A stretch of DNA of 64,000 nt. Source: Isoetes taiwanensis. Lineage: Eukaryota > Streptophyta > Lycopodiopsida > Isoetales > Isoetaceae. The notes under the pieces are model-generated. The model was not told where the DNA came from. It made no database searches and worked only from the letters and a program-made list of their open reading frames with translations. Below, piece by piece: positions 34,182 through 44,519 of this stretch. The DNA lies in assembly GCA_021234155.1 (NCBI GenBank), contig JAJEKV010000021.1, forward strand, positions 11,717,760 to 11,781,759, written 5' to 3'. Within the stretch, counting starts at the first letter, position 1; the number at the start of each line of letters is the position of its first letter. The translations under genes and the position numbers were made by a program.

Positions 34182-36100
34182 AGTTGTGGTGAAGAAGCGG
34201 TTGGAGCTACTTGGGTTGTCAGTTGGCTTGTACATCATGGTGTTGTCGTCATTTTGTGATGTTTGTTTGTCAGGATTTTGTGTGGCCTTCTGGCTTGTAC
34301 AGCGGTTTGATGTTGTTCATGTTGTTGTGTTGTGTTTTGTCTGTGGCATGAAAGTTGGACGTTTAATGTAAGCTTGGTCTTCACAATGTGAATATAGTGG
34401 ACAGTATTTGGTTTCTATTCTTTGCAATGCACTGCATTGTATGCTTCATAGTTGGTATTATACAATGGTTTCGTGGAAGTTTTAATTGCTGTTGTAATGG
34501 TTTAATGCAAAGAAAATTAAAGTATGGAAAAAAAAATAAGGTATGGGAAAAAAATTAAGGCATGGGGCAAAATTAAAGTATGGGAAAAAAACAAAGGTAT
34601 GGGTTACAGAAAAATGGTGGGTTAGAAGAAGGTATGGATTATAGTAAAGAAGACCACTTTCGCAGAAAGGAAATAATTCATAGTTCATAGAATCCCCCTA
34701 TAAAGAATACTAATGGCATCTTTATAGCAAAGGCAATTGTTTTTATTCATGATTCCATGAGCTAATTACAGAACTACGTTGTGCCTATATCCAATGGGCG
34801 TATATGGTCGTCATGGATGTTAAACTTGCATCATAGATAAGCGTTAAAATAATATCCATCATCTATCTAAGAAATACCCAGTCTTCTACTCCCATCAATT
34901 TCCTCAACAATTTGCGCCATTGATTTGCAATGATTATCAATAACATCCATCTATCTTAAAAACACCAAACTATCTTCTACTCCCATCAATTTCCTCTCAA
35001 CAATTTGCGCCATTGATTTGCAATGATTTTCTTATGGAAAGCAACAATTCAATCCAAATTGCAACTAGAAAAACAACATGATTCGACCAAGCACAATTTA
35101 TCTTTTGCCCCATCCATATCCAATTTGCAATAACTCGCTCCAACCAAGCACAAAATAATACGCAGTTTGCAAACAGTGTATGTATATATATCTTGACAAA
35201 GAAGCGCTGGACTTATCAAAAATTCAGCATTAGTCAACCTCTACATCAGAGTAGAGGTTTATAAATGCACAAACATTGGCTATAATATCCTAACAGAACA
35301 GCCCAAAATCGTGAGCTCTTTCCTACTATTTTGGGCTATTTTTGTAGAGCCCCTTATTATCTCCTTGATCCTGTATTACAGATATTCCAAAGAAAGAACT
35401 AGGTAGCAGATAATGATACTCATAATACTAGTCTTGATTTAAAAACAGCAATAATGCATGATGTTAAGAATCACAGTTTTTAGAACGAATAAAAATGTTA
35501 GAGCAATGTCCAGCTCGTAACTAAACTTTTAGCAACAGGGCGAAATATGCCAAACAAGATACACAAAAACGATGAAGCCAGGGTTCTAATTTACACTTTT
35601 TCAAACCTTTACAGTAAAGGAATTCTTCAACCAAGTGCAGCAAATAACAAAACTGAGTCAAAGTTATTGTCTGCCTAAATTCATCAACAGTCAATGGGAG
35701 CAGATAAAACATTTTCCGGTAAACCTACAGCCACTGCAACTAACCTTTCAAAGTCTGTCAGATAGTATCCACAACTCTACATAAAGCTCCTTCCGCTGAA
35801 TAATGAAATCCATGCGTATCTTTGTTACCACAACTCTACATGAGACTCCTTCCACTGAATAATGAAATCCATGTGAATTATTGGAATTCATGCAAGTTGT
35901 GCTAACTTGTGAAAGCAGAGCTGTCTAGCCCGCAATTTCCTATCCCTCAATCAACCAAGCAAAAAAATATCCTCCACTTGACTAAAGTTATCTGTTTATG
36001 GAGCAATCTGGCTTAATTGCAAAAAATAACATGGATTAATGGCTTACAAGGAAATAAATTTCCCTAGAACTTAGAAGCTAGATGGATCAGCAAAGGCTAG
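34182..36100. other. Gene-free stretch with several tandem duplications
   Basis: A loose AAAGTATGGGAAAAAAA repeat lies at 34513-34640. A block with CTACTCCCATCAATTTCCTC and AACAATTTGCGCCATTGATT is duplicated (34885-34940 and 34977-35030). CACAACTCTACATAAAGCTC (35769) recurs as CACAACTCTACATGAGACTC (35829). No gene was recognised. Confidence 0.6.
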
Positions 36101-36706
36101 ACAAGACCCAGAAAAGTGTTAGTGATTTCAGATACTTTGACGAGGAAACTAAGAAAAACATTCTCTCGTCCACCCTAATCCTAAAGAAGTAGGCATGTAC
36201 AATCAGGAATAAAACATCTGGCCCTAAATGCCTTCACCAGATTTCCAAGGAAAACTTGGAAGCCATTGAACCTTCTCTCTCGTCCACCCTAAAAATAATG
36301 GAATATGCATGTACGATCAGGAAGCGTAAAAGATCTGGCCTCAAATATCTTCTTCAACAAATTTCCTTGACTCTTTCAAACTGCAACTGCTGCAGTAATT
36401 TTTGTGAACACAGAAATGCCCAAAGTACCCAGCTTTGTAAGTAATGACTGCAATGTTGTTCGTATTATACACAATAAAAACAGTAATATATAGCATGCCA
36501 ACAACAACAACACAAACAATGATTTCAATAGACTGTGATTTCTTGCAAAATAACTAGAACTTAAAACAAAAGGGATTTCCCAGAGACAATTTAAACAAAT
36601 ATCTCTTTCAAAGAAAGCCCACATCAAGAACCGACCAATTCTGGGCCAGATCTACACTAAAAAGCCCAAATCATCAGGGAGAGCCAAGATCTGACCTAAT
36701 AGATCT
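36101..36706 (-). other. Probable 3' flank of Sec61 beta, with an internal duplication
   Basis: The region directly downstream (minus strand) of Sec61 beta should hold its 3' UTR. A block with CTCGTCCACCCTAA, GCATGTACAATCAGGAA and ATCTGGCC at about 36165-36240 is repeated with changes at about 36278-36350. Confidence 0.45.
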
Positions 36707-37012
36707 TTAAGATCCCGCAGTCCTGTAATGATACAGTTTGCCGACTACATGGAGGGCAGTAACGAACCCAATAAAGCACAAGCTCATAACCAGGACGACG
36801 GTAGGGCTGATCTTCAGGCCAGGGGCATCGTCCGTGTAAAATCGCAACATGTTTCCAGTAGAGGCATTGAAGCCTCCACTGGAAGACACACGGCGGCGCC
36901 GGAGACTGGAGGCCCCAGAAGGCCCGGAACCTCGAGGCGCCGCCCCAGCCGGACCGCTCCCGCTTCTGGAAACCGTAGAAGAGGCTTGGCTCTGAGATCC
37001 TCCCTTCGCCAT
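36707..37012 (-). CDS. SEC61B: Sec61 beta subunit of the ER protein translocon
   Basis: Sec61 beta is the small tail-anchored subunit of the Sec61 channel that moves nascent secretory proteins into the endoplasmic reticulum. The 101-residue product starts [12 protein letters not shown], as plant orthologues do. Residues 1-50 are a Ser/Gly/Pro-rich cytosolic region ending in an RRRR cluster (about 38-41). Residues about 54-68 are the highly conserved [15 protein letters not shown] block, and about 69-90 the single transmembrane segment ([20 protein letters not shown]). An in-frame Met 16 codons upstream (37060) exists, but the family start and length favour 37012. A TATA box lies about 150 bp upstream. 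The gene is intact and lies between the two facing Rep-like copies. Confidence 0.95.
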   Translation of the reverse strand: MAKGGSQSQASSTVSRSGSGPAGAAPRGSGPSGASSLRRRRVSSSGGFNASTGNMLRFYTDDAPGLKISPTVVLVMSLCFIGFVTALHVVGKLYHYRTAGS

Positions 37013-37159
37013 AGCTGCAAATGTGGAGCTCGAGTTTCTGCGCAGGGCTTTGTAAGGCAAGTTTTAGACACGTTTCTGGGCTTATAGGTTGCCGCCACGT
37101 GTACCTTTAGTTTTACTATTTTTCTCAATACTTGTGGCTTATTTCTCAAGATCTCCTCC

Positions 37160-37167
37160 TTATATAC
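37160..37167 (-). promoter_or_regulatory. Probable TATA box of Sec61 beta
   Basis: The minus strand reads AAAGTATATAAGGAGG here, about 150 bp before the Sec61 beta start codon, leaving room for a leader of roughly 120 bases. Position and sequence both fit a plant core promoter. Confidence 0.55.
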
Positions 37168-37689
37168 TTTCCCAAAAAAGGTATATAAAAGATAAAAGGT
37201 AACCCTTTCCCTTTAATGCTTACGGGCCCTTTAAGTGAGCCCCGGTTCTAGCATTCCTCTGTTATGCTTAATTGCTCATTCCTTATTGCTCATTCTTAAC
37301 CATTGATTTGAACTGTAATTCCATGAATATGCCAAATCAAGGGCTGCCCATTTTGCGCATCAGCCCCATGTATAATTTTGTGCACCCCGTATGCCATAAA
37401 TACGTACATACATATAAGGAATACTTCATGCTATACAGGTTAAGAAAACGAAGAAGACCATTGCATCCACGTTACATACTTATTTTCAAAACAAACGTGC
37501 CAACTGGCATGTATTCAAAACGCCATACTTTACAAAGGATCCTTATATATTACAGACATCAACAACAGCAGTCAACAAAAGTGCCCAAAGGAGCTTGAAG
37601 ATGAAGCTCCATGGTCTGCACCACAACAGAACAGAAAAGCAGCATAAACCAGAACCTAAACCACATCCACACGAGCTACGACAAGCGCT

Positions 37690-38790
37690 TCAAGCCTGCA
37701 TGGTCCGAAAGTAAGTCCTTCGAAGACGCTCCAGTGCATTGTTGTGCTTTACCAGGAGAGCCCGCATCAAATTCATGTAACCACAAAAAACCCTGCGCTG
37801 CTTCAAAGAGATTTTCAGATCTTCCATATCCAGGCAATGCAATGCTTCATCCGAGCGTTGAACGGTGTTCCCCAAAGTTGTTCGGCATTCCTTGATACTC
37901 ATCATGGTCTCTTTTGCCAGCAAATCTACATCTACATGGAGGTAAAAACATTCAGACCTATTCTCATCTGCAATATGGGTGTACTTCTCAATCTCTTCAT
38001 CCGACTCTGTATCTACATTCATAAGAGGGCTGAAAATAGCATCCCTATCGCCCTCGCTCATAGCGTTCCCAACATCTTTAACTGCGCCTACATAAAAGCC
38101 AAACACTTTGTACATGAAAAAATGAAAAGGGGGACCTCTACTTACTATGCAGAAAATGACCAATCTCCAAAATTAAGCGGGATATAGGAAGGGCAGCCAG
38201 CCAAGGATGTGTCTGCATGGGCCTCAACTGCTTCCTCTCCACATTCGTTGCTGTTATCTTCCTCATTGGCACGATCTTCTTGGACACCAACCACAACCTC
38301 GGCATCTCAAAATCTTCTCCTGCGCTTTCCAATCCGTTCAACTGGGACTATTCCAGGGGGGAGGCCATAGACAATGCTTCTAACATCACCATGAGAGGCA
38401 TGCTTTGGATTGAGAGTTAGACGCCATGCGGCCTCCATGCGCTGCTCTGAAATAAACGTTGTGTTTGATGGAAGCACCCAAGCACCACTCAACACAAATT
38501 TCTCAGTGTGAAGCATGCTGCAAACAGTTTGAATCAAAGATGCAGTTAGTTGGCACTTTCCATGGTAGGCTTGGAAATGCTTGGCCTTTGCAAACAAGTT
38601 CCTGTTATCAAGTGTGACGCAATTCTTGATATCACCAGCACCATAAAGTGCATATCTACAATGAGAAATGTCATGATGGGTGATTTTCCTTGGCCAGGTC
38701 TGGTCGTCCTTAGAAGATTGCAGTTGTTTAATACATTTCATGAAAGTTCATTTCACTGTTTAAGACAACCTACAGAAAGCATAATCATGA
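37690..38790 (-). pseudogene. HUH/Rep-like gene, copy 2 (minus), C-terminal exons with lesions
   Basis: It is the paralogue of the 32.5-34.2 kb gene. One exon-like block at 38146-38655 contains YALYGAGDIKNCVTLDNRNL, then SGAWVLPSNTTFISEQRMEA and GLPPGIVPVERIGKRRRR, all alignable to copy 1. It ends at a GTAAGT donor-like site. A second block at 37690-38087, after a GTAG acceptor-like site, contains ECFYLHVDVDLLAKE and LDMEDLKISLKQRR, matching the copy 1 tail. Break: TGA at 38307-38309 aligns with a Trp codon of copy 1. Upstream, 38735-38790 looks like a decayed remnant of the motif III region, with no usable tyrosine; motifs I and II were not found. The copy is dead or truncated. Confidence 0.62.
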
Positions 38791-40088
38791 GTTTCACTTC
38801 AGCCTTTAAGGCGCTCTGAAGGCCCTTACATTAGTAGTACCTTTTTCGTTATATCTGGAGCATCAGAACTCAAATTGAAGTGTGCTTTGGTGCATTGGAA
38901 AGCTTACTCCGCGATCTTTCTGATGATATACATATATGGGGTTCTTTGGTGGTTGGTCGCCATTGTAGATCTGGTCAATTTCGGCCCTCTTGTGTTGATG
39001 GTTCTGAAGCTACAAGGGAAAATTTTGGCGATGCACGTTAATCTTCTAGCTAGCACATCAACATCTCAATCAAAGTAGCAAGTTCATGAGGATTGCAATC
39101 CCTTAAAGTCTTTAAGATCATTGAATCGAAGTAATAAATATAAAAGGTGAGTGGCCATGTCGATATTTTGGAACATTCACATTCTCATGTGACCAATCCA
39201 CCTGAAGCTTCTTCCTCAAAGCATAGTGATCTTGATATGAAGTCCATGCCTAGTTCATCATGCCCACAATTTTTTTTGACATCCATATATGCATGCATTA
39301 CATTTACATATGCTCAGAGGTGAGATCACATTGATAGGTATAGCTGTCTATCAGTGTAACTAGGTGATCTGTATCATGCCAAAAAATGCATCAGAGGACT
39401 TGCAACAGAAGTTACAGACTTTTGTTGACTAAAATGGGTCTTACAACTGTGACACACAACATAGGAGCATTGCAGCTCCACCATCCACGCATAGTGAAAT
39501 TCACAGTGTCAAACTTGTATCACTAAAATGGACATCTTAAAATAGACCAAGAGGTTGAAAGGGACATCTTTGTATTTGAATTTTAGTCTTACTAACTCAT
39601 AGCAATTAACAAAATGCCAGGATTTACAAAAGGTGCAACACACAATAGAATAGTGGCAAGGCTGCATTGATCCGAGGTAGACTACATGATTACACCACCA
39701 CATGCAATATTTTCTTATACGTTTCGTCATGCTACGTCAACTCATCCTGCTCCTATTACATATACGCACTCCCAACTTTTAATTGCACATTCTGGTGCTT
39801 CATTTATTGCACCCATTATTTGTGATGCTTGCAAGTTGCTGCTAATGGTACACCTGTGATGTTGCTACCACCATCATGGCCCAAACCTCCCTTGAAACTC
39901 TCGAGGTTTTTGCTGGTGTAAAGGTGATGGTCTAAACCCAATAGCCAGGGAAAACCTTGATAGTTCCAAGACATCAACTAAATGCACCTTTTCTAGCAAG
40001 GTAGATTTAGAATATGAGCAGGTGGCAGCAGCAAATACCACAAGAACTTGAGAATAAGGGCTTGGGGCATCAGAAGATGTGGTGGGTG
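38791..40088. other. Gene-free stretch, unassigned
   Basis: No recognisable gene or repeat. Short frames on both strands lack known motifs. Confidence 0.4.
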
Positions 40089-42580
40089 TGATGACCATAC
40101 GGGTAATATACTCATATGTACAAATATAGTCATCACACGGATGTAAAAAGGTAGTTGCACAAGGCAAGGTTCAAACTTGCAACAATCTAGTTGCAAGCCA
40201 TAGACCTTTGCCAACTGCGTTATTTATTATCTTTAACGATATTCTCTTGCATTGTAAATATATGGCGATGCAGCTTTCAGGAGATTCTAAAATATTCTAG
40301 AACCTACGTAGGTGCGACACTTAGCAAGATCTCATCCGTTGGAGTGGCACGATCTAGACCATTGGTTAAGGTATATAAGGAGGAACCTCACTCTTGTCGA
40401 ACCATTATAGTTTAACGACATTCTTGAGCCTTTTAGGCATTCGTCTCGTGTTTCTGCTTGCTTCCAGGCCATTGTATCTTTTATTCTACAGCATATATCA
40501 GATTCTTTGCCGATCTTGGTTACCATTTTGTTTGAGAAGCCCCATGTGGTACGCCTTTGTTAGACTCTATTCGAGCATCTCTCTTGGCTCCAATCCATTG
40601 GCCCGGGGAATTCAGTATTATGCAGTATGATACATCTGCACGCAATAAAGGGGGATTTTTTTACAATCTCTTATTTGTATAGGAGATTTTTTTGTCATTA
40701 CCAGAGGCAAAATATATAGTTTAGGGGTTAAATTACTAGGGATGTTTTTGGCTACCCTTCGAACGCAGACGTCCATACCTCCTTATTATTAAGTGCGTCC
40801 TCTGGGTCTATTAGCTCAAGGTGTATTTCCCATCTTGGTTCAACATCATCTTCTCAACAAATGCTGTCGGACTAAGATCTTTTTGAGATTCGAGATGGAC
40901 TTTTATTTCGAGATGGGCTTCTGTATGTTCCAGATGGTGCTTCTAGGCTTTGGGTTCTCTTGGCTTGCCATGACTCGCCTATAACCGGATACTTTGGAGT
41001 AGCCAAGACTCTTGAACTTATTAGGCGAGAGTATTTGTGGCTTGGACTCCGCTGTTCTGTCGAAGTTTTCATATGATCATGTGATATATGGCCGAGACAT
41101 CTCTCCCATAGTCTTCTTCAGCCACTGCATATTCCAGACGGACCTTGGAAGAGTATTTCTGTGGATTTTATTATGGAGCGGCCATTCTATCATGTTATCC
41201 CTCGCAACGTCACCACCACCAATGAAAGAACAATTGATTTCCTTTTTCTGTGAGTAATCAAACTCCATGAGTTGCGGGACACTATCGTGAGTGTGGATCT
41301 CAGTTTGTCGCAGGATTTTAAAAGCGACTTTTAGAGGTATTATATGTTGACCGTTTGTAAACTTCTGGTCATCAGCCAGAAAGTAATGGGCAAGCAGAGC
41401 GCAGTAACAAGACTCTGGAGCAATATTTGAGATGTTTTATCAGTTGCTGACATGATGATTAGGTCGTTTGACTCCCATTAGCTGAGTTTGCCTATAGTAA
41501 TTTAGTAATGCTTCCGCTGGCCAGATCCCTTCTTTCTAAACTCTGGTCAGCATCTTCGTTACTCCTTTAATGCTGCTGGATATGACTCTGTAAATCCTAG
41601 TGCCCAGTCTCGACTTGAAAAGCTCCAGGGTCTTGAATCAAATATTCAGCATCATATTCTCCAGGCACAGGAATGATATCGACATTGTGCAGATTTACAT
41701 CACCAAGAAGCTCCTAAATTGCATGTTGGTGACCTTATCTAACTTCGTCGTAGAGACCTCCCTATCTCACGTCCCTGCAACAAGCTTGACTATCATCGCC
41801 TTGGCCCTTACTAGATCATGGCCTAAACCAGCGATGTGGCATTCTGGCTTGAGCTCCTCCAGTTGTTCGTCTTCATCCAGTATTTCTTGTTTCTCTATTG
41901 GAGCCGTACACACTTAATCCCTTCTCAAATCGCCTTCCTTTGCCGCCTCCACCCGTGGAAATTGATGATCATGAGGAGTTCGAGGTTTGTAAGATTATAG
42001 ACTCTAACTTACTTCATATACGATTGTATTACTTTGTTGATTGGAAAGGCTACTCACCAAATGATAGAACTTGGGGGCCTGCCGAGAATGTGACTAATGC
42101 TGTTGATAAAATTGCAAAGTTCTACCGCCACTATCTGGATAAGCCAAGTTCAAGTACTCCAGCTCCAGCTTTGAGCACTTGTCGCCTTCGCAGGAGGGGG
42201 ATGATATGACGACCATATGTGTATTATACTCGTATGTACAAATATAGTCATCACACGGATGCAAAAAGGTAGTTGCACGAGGCAAGGTTCAAACTTGCAA
42301 CCTTCTAGTTGCAATCCATATACCTTAGAAAACTGCGCCACCCATTATCCTTAATTATATTCTTTTGCATCATCCACATATGCGTTGTGGCTTATAGGAG
42401 GTTTTAGAACATTCCAGAACCTCGTGCATGTACGACACTTAGCAAGATCTCATTTGTTGGAGTGGCATGATTTAGACCATTGATTTAAATATATAAGGAG
42501 GAGCATTCATCTCATGTTCCTACTTGCCTTTGGGCCATTGTATTCTTGATTTTTTGTCATATATCAGATTCTTTGCAGAT
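40089..42580 (+). mobile_element. Degenerate Ty3/gypsy chromovirus with two old LTRs
   Basis: Two related segments flank pol remnants. The left LTR begins TGATGACCATACGG at 40089 and the right one TGACGACCATATGT at 42207. Both continue with ATGTACAAATATAGTCATCA, AGGCAAGGTTCAAACTTGCA and CACTTAGCAAGATCTCAT, then a TATATAAGGAGG TATA-like promoter (about 40371 and 42490), ending around 40520 and 42580. The LTRs differ at many positions, which indicates an old insertion. A purine-rich tract AGGAGGGGGATGA at about 42192-42204 sits just before the right LTR, as expected for second-strand priming. The internal part is only about 1.7 kb, so gag, protease and most of RT/RNase H are deleted. Confidence 0.82.
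40870..42206 (+). pseudogene. Chromovirus integrase and chromodomain remnant
   Basis: In the plus strand: about 40890-41090 gives the integrase zinc-binding region (CHDSPITGYFGVAKTLELIRR, then a CDIWPR-like segment); about 41130-41220 the beginning of the catalytic core (SISVDFI); about 41560-41740 the integrase C-terminal part (ESNIQHHILQAQE, LHVGDLI). About 41935-42130 is a clear chromodomain with FEVCKIIDSNL, YFVDWKGYSPNDRTWGPAEN and AVDKIAKFYRHY. The chromodomain assigns it to the chromovirus clade and would have guided integration to chromatin. Many stops and frame changes make it inactive. Confidence 0.85.
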
Positions 42581-43079
42581 CTTGGCATATTTCTTGCTTA
42601 TTTCTTACGTATTTTCCTTGTTTTCGAGTAGCTTCATGACAGTAGATGCAATAAATGGAGTATTAGAATGTGTACTTGGAGCTTCGGAGTATGTATGTGT
42701 AATGGGAGAATGTACACGAGTAGTGGAATTTGCAGCAGCATGATGAGAAATAGTGGAATGAGTTGTCGTAACATGAGAAAATGTTTCAACATACCCAAAA
42801 TATGTTGTGCTGTTTGAGTCTTGAAAAAACAATGTCATAGACATGCTTTTTCTAGTCAATTATATGATAGATGTTCTGTCCCTTTCTCATGGCGCATTTT
42901 ACTGTAGCGAGTCGTGTGGGCTCTTGGCTTCATGAAAACGGTATTTTCATGCACATCATTACGTCACGATTAGTAATGTTGCTCATATATTTCTTGAGAT
43001 TTCTAAAGCTATATGCCATGCTTTTTGGCAAAACTTACTTCTCTCCACCAAAGTGGAGGTGAGCTTATCACCTTGAATC
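42581..43079. other. Gene-free stretch, unassigned
   Basis: No domain recognised. Open frames at 42605-42859 (minus) and 42546-42743 (plus) overlap each other and have no known motif. Confidence 0.4.
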
Positions 43080-43216
43080 ATGGCAGTGCTCAAGTCACAT
43101 GTTTGTTATTTCTTTGGTTACTGTCATCGGGCTCACGCCCCATCTTTTGTATTGGGTCCCATAACCCGATTGGGTTTCCGCGGACGTTAAAATTTCTATC
43201 TTATCTTATCTTATCT
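43080..43216 (+). mobile_element. LINE 3' UTR fragment with (TTATC) tail
   Basis: It shows the family 3' end: TTTTGTATTGGGTCCCATAA, CCCGATTGGGTTTCCGCGGAC, then a TTATCTTATCTTATCT microsatellite tail. It is a heavily 5'-truncated insertion of the same family as the 58.7-kb LINE. Confidence 0.65.
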
Positions 43217-43630
43217 AAATATGGAGTAATAGATCTTACACCTTTTATAGGATTTCTAATTCTTTGAATAGAGTGCAACAAAGTTTGGACAACATCTACT
43301 ATTCTTGAACATTGGAGTCGAATGCATAGCGGACAATCTATCCATTTTTTACATGATCAATGGACTTCCTCGACAATTGCTTTGTAGAATTGTGTTGTCC
43401 TTTTTGTATGGCAAACTTCTTCTGGATATTTAATGGCAATCATTCATATATTCATTAGTGCAAATGTCATCCATGACATGTTCTCTTTCTGGGGATGTCA
43501 CTGCAAATGTTTTCTAACTTCCTGACAATCATTCAAATATTCATCAATGCATAAGTCATCTTGAACTATTCTCTTTCTGTGGATTGGACTGAAATTTCTT
43601 TGGGACTTCCTCATAATCAATTCAATATGT

Positions 43631-44519
43631 ACTCTGGGAAGGGACTCGCAAAGAACACAAAACCGGCCATAGATAGGCTTGTCATTCATCACAGCAACAA
43701 TATACAATGTTTGAATAATAGAGATGGGGAGCTGACCATAGGAACAATATCGAGCTATCCCGTAAAGAAGAAATGTGCACAGGCAGTATAGAAGGATAAT
43801 GGCGACAACTTCTCGTCGGGATAAAAAAACCCCACCCTTTCGGGTTTTCGAGGAAACCCCTAATGAGAAATGGTCGCCAACAACCTTGAATGTGTTGCCT
43901 GGAGAATCGAAGGAGGTGGGTCGATGGCGAACGCACAATGGAATAAACACTGCGAGATGGCGTAATACCTGCAAGCAAAACAGAGAACACCGAGAAAACA
44001 CCCGTGACTGGTTAAAGAGAACCAAAACGTGCATGGCAGTGACACGGCAAGCTGCACAACAACAAGCACCCAAAATGATATGAGCGATGAGGACATATGA
44101 AAAACAACAATACATTGCTAGCAAAAAGAGGAGATAGCATCACCCGTAGGGTGGAGAAAAGCCTCACCCAGCGGGTGGAAAAACAAACATGCTAAAAGAA
44201 ATGTGCGTCACCCTCGAGGTGGAAATAAACAGCATCATCCACAGGTGGAGAATAATGCGGCATGATGCCGCAGAAAAAGAAAACATTATTATAGCAACAC
44301 CCGAGGGTGGATAACAATAAAAGAGTGCATGAACAAAAACCCATGTGAAAAAAGAGACGAGCGGCCCCGACAAATTAGGGCGGGAAGGGAGGGAAGCAAC
44401 GGGAATGAAAGAAGTGCTGCTATGGGAAGATGCCGATAACTGCTCTCGAATGTGGAGTGCACTTATGTAATAGCTCGTCCCTGCCCAGAATGGCGATCCG
44501 AGAGCTCAGATCAATGCGA
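43631..44519 (+). mobile_element. Hairpin-rich element, tandem member A (about 0.9 kb)
   Basis: It starts CTCTGGGAAGGGACTCGC and AAAGAACACAAAACCGGCC, and ends with a GCTCGTCCCTGCCCAGAATG segment followed by the near-palindrome GATCCGAGAGCTCAGATC and AATGCGATT. Inside are CCCTTTCGGGTTTTCGAGGA (about 43837) and a run of CACCC-NNN-GGGTG motifs from 44130 to 44310. Minus-strand open frames exist but are neither conserved between members nor similar to any protein I recognise. The start of member B follows directly. Confidence 0.72.

Noticed and set aside
36728-37149. Frames of 111-119 residues overlapping Sec61 beta
   Set aside because: Shadows of the conserved Sec61 beta frame; no independent motif.
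40130-40215. tRNA-like GGTTCAAAC motif in the left LTR
   Set aside because: It recurs at the same place in the right LTR and is part of the LTR sequence, not a tRNA or a separate SINE.
43498-44124. 208-residue minus-strand open frame with hydrophobic segments
   Set aside because: It lies inside the repetitive element A. Members B and C do not keep the frame, and the translation resembles no family; it follows from the purine-rich repeat.
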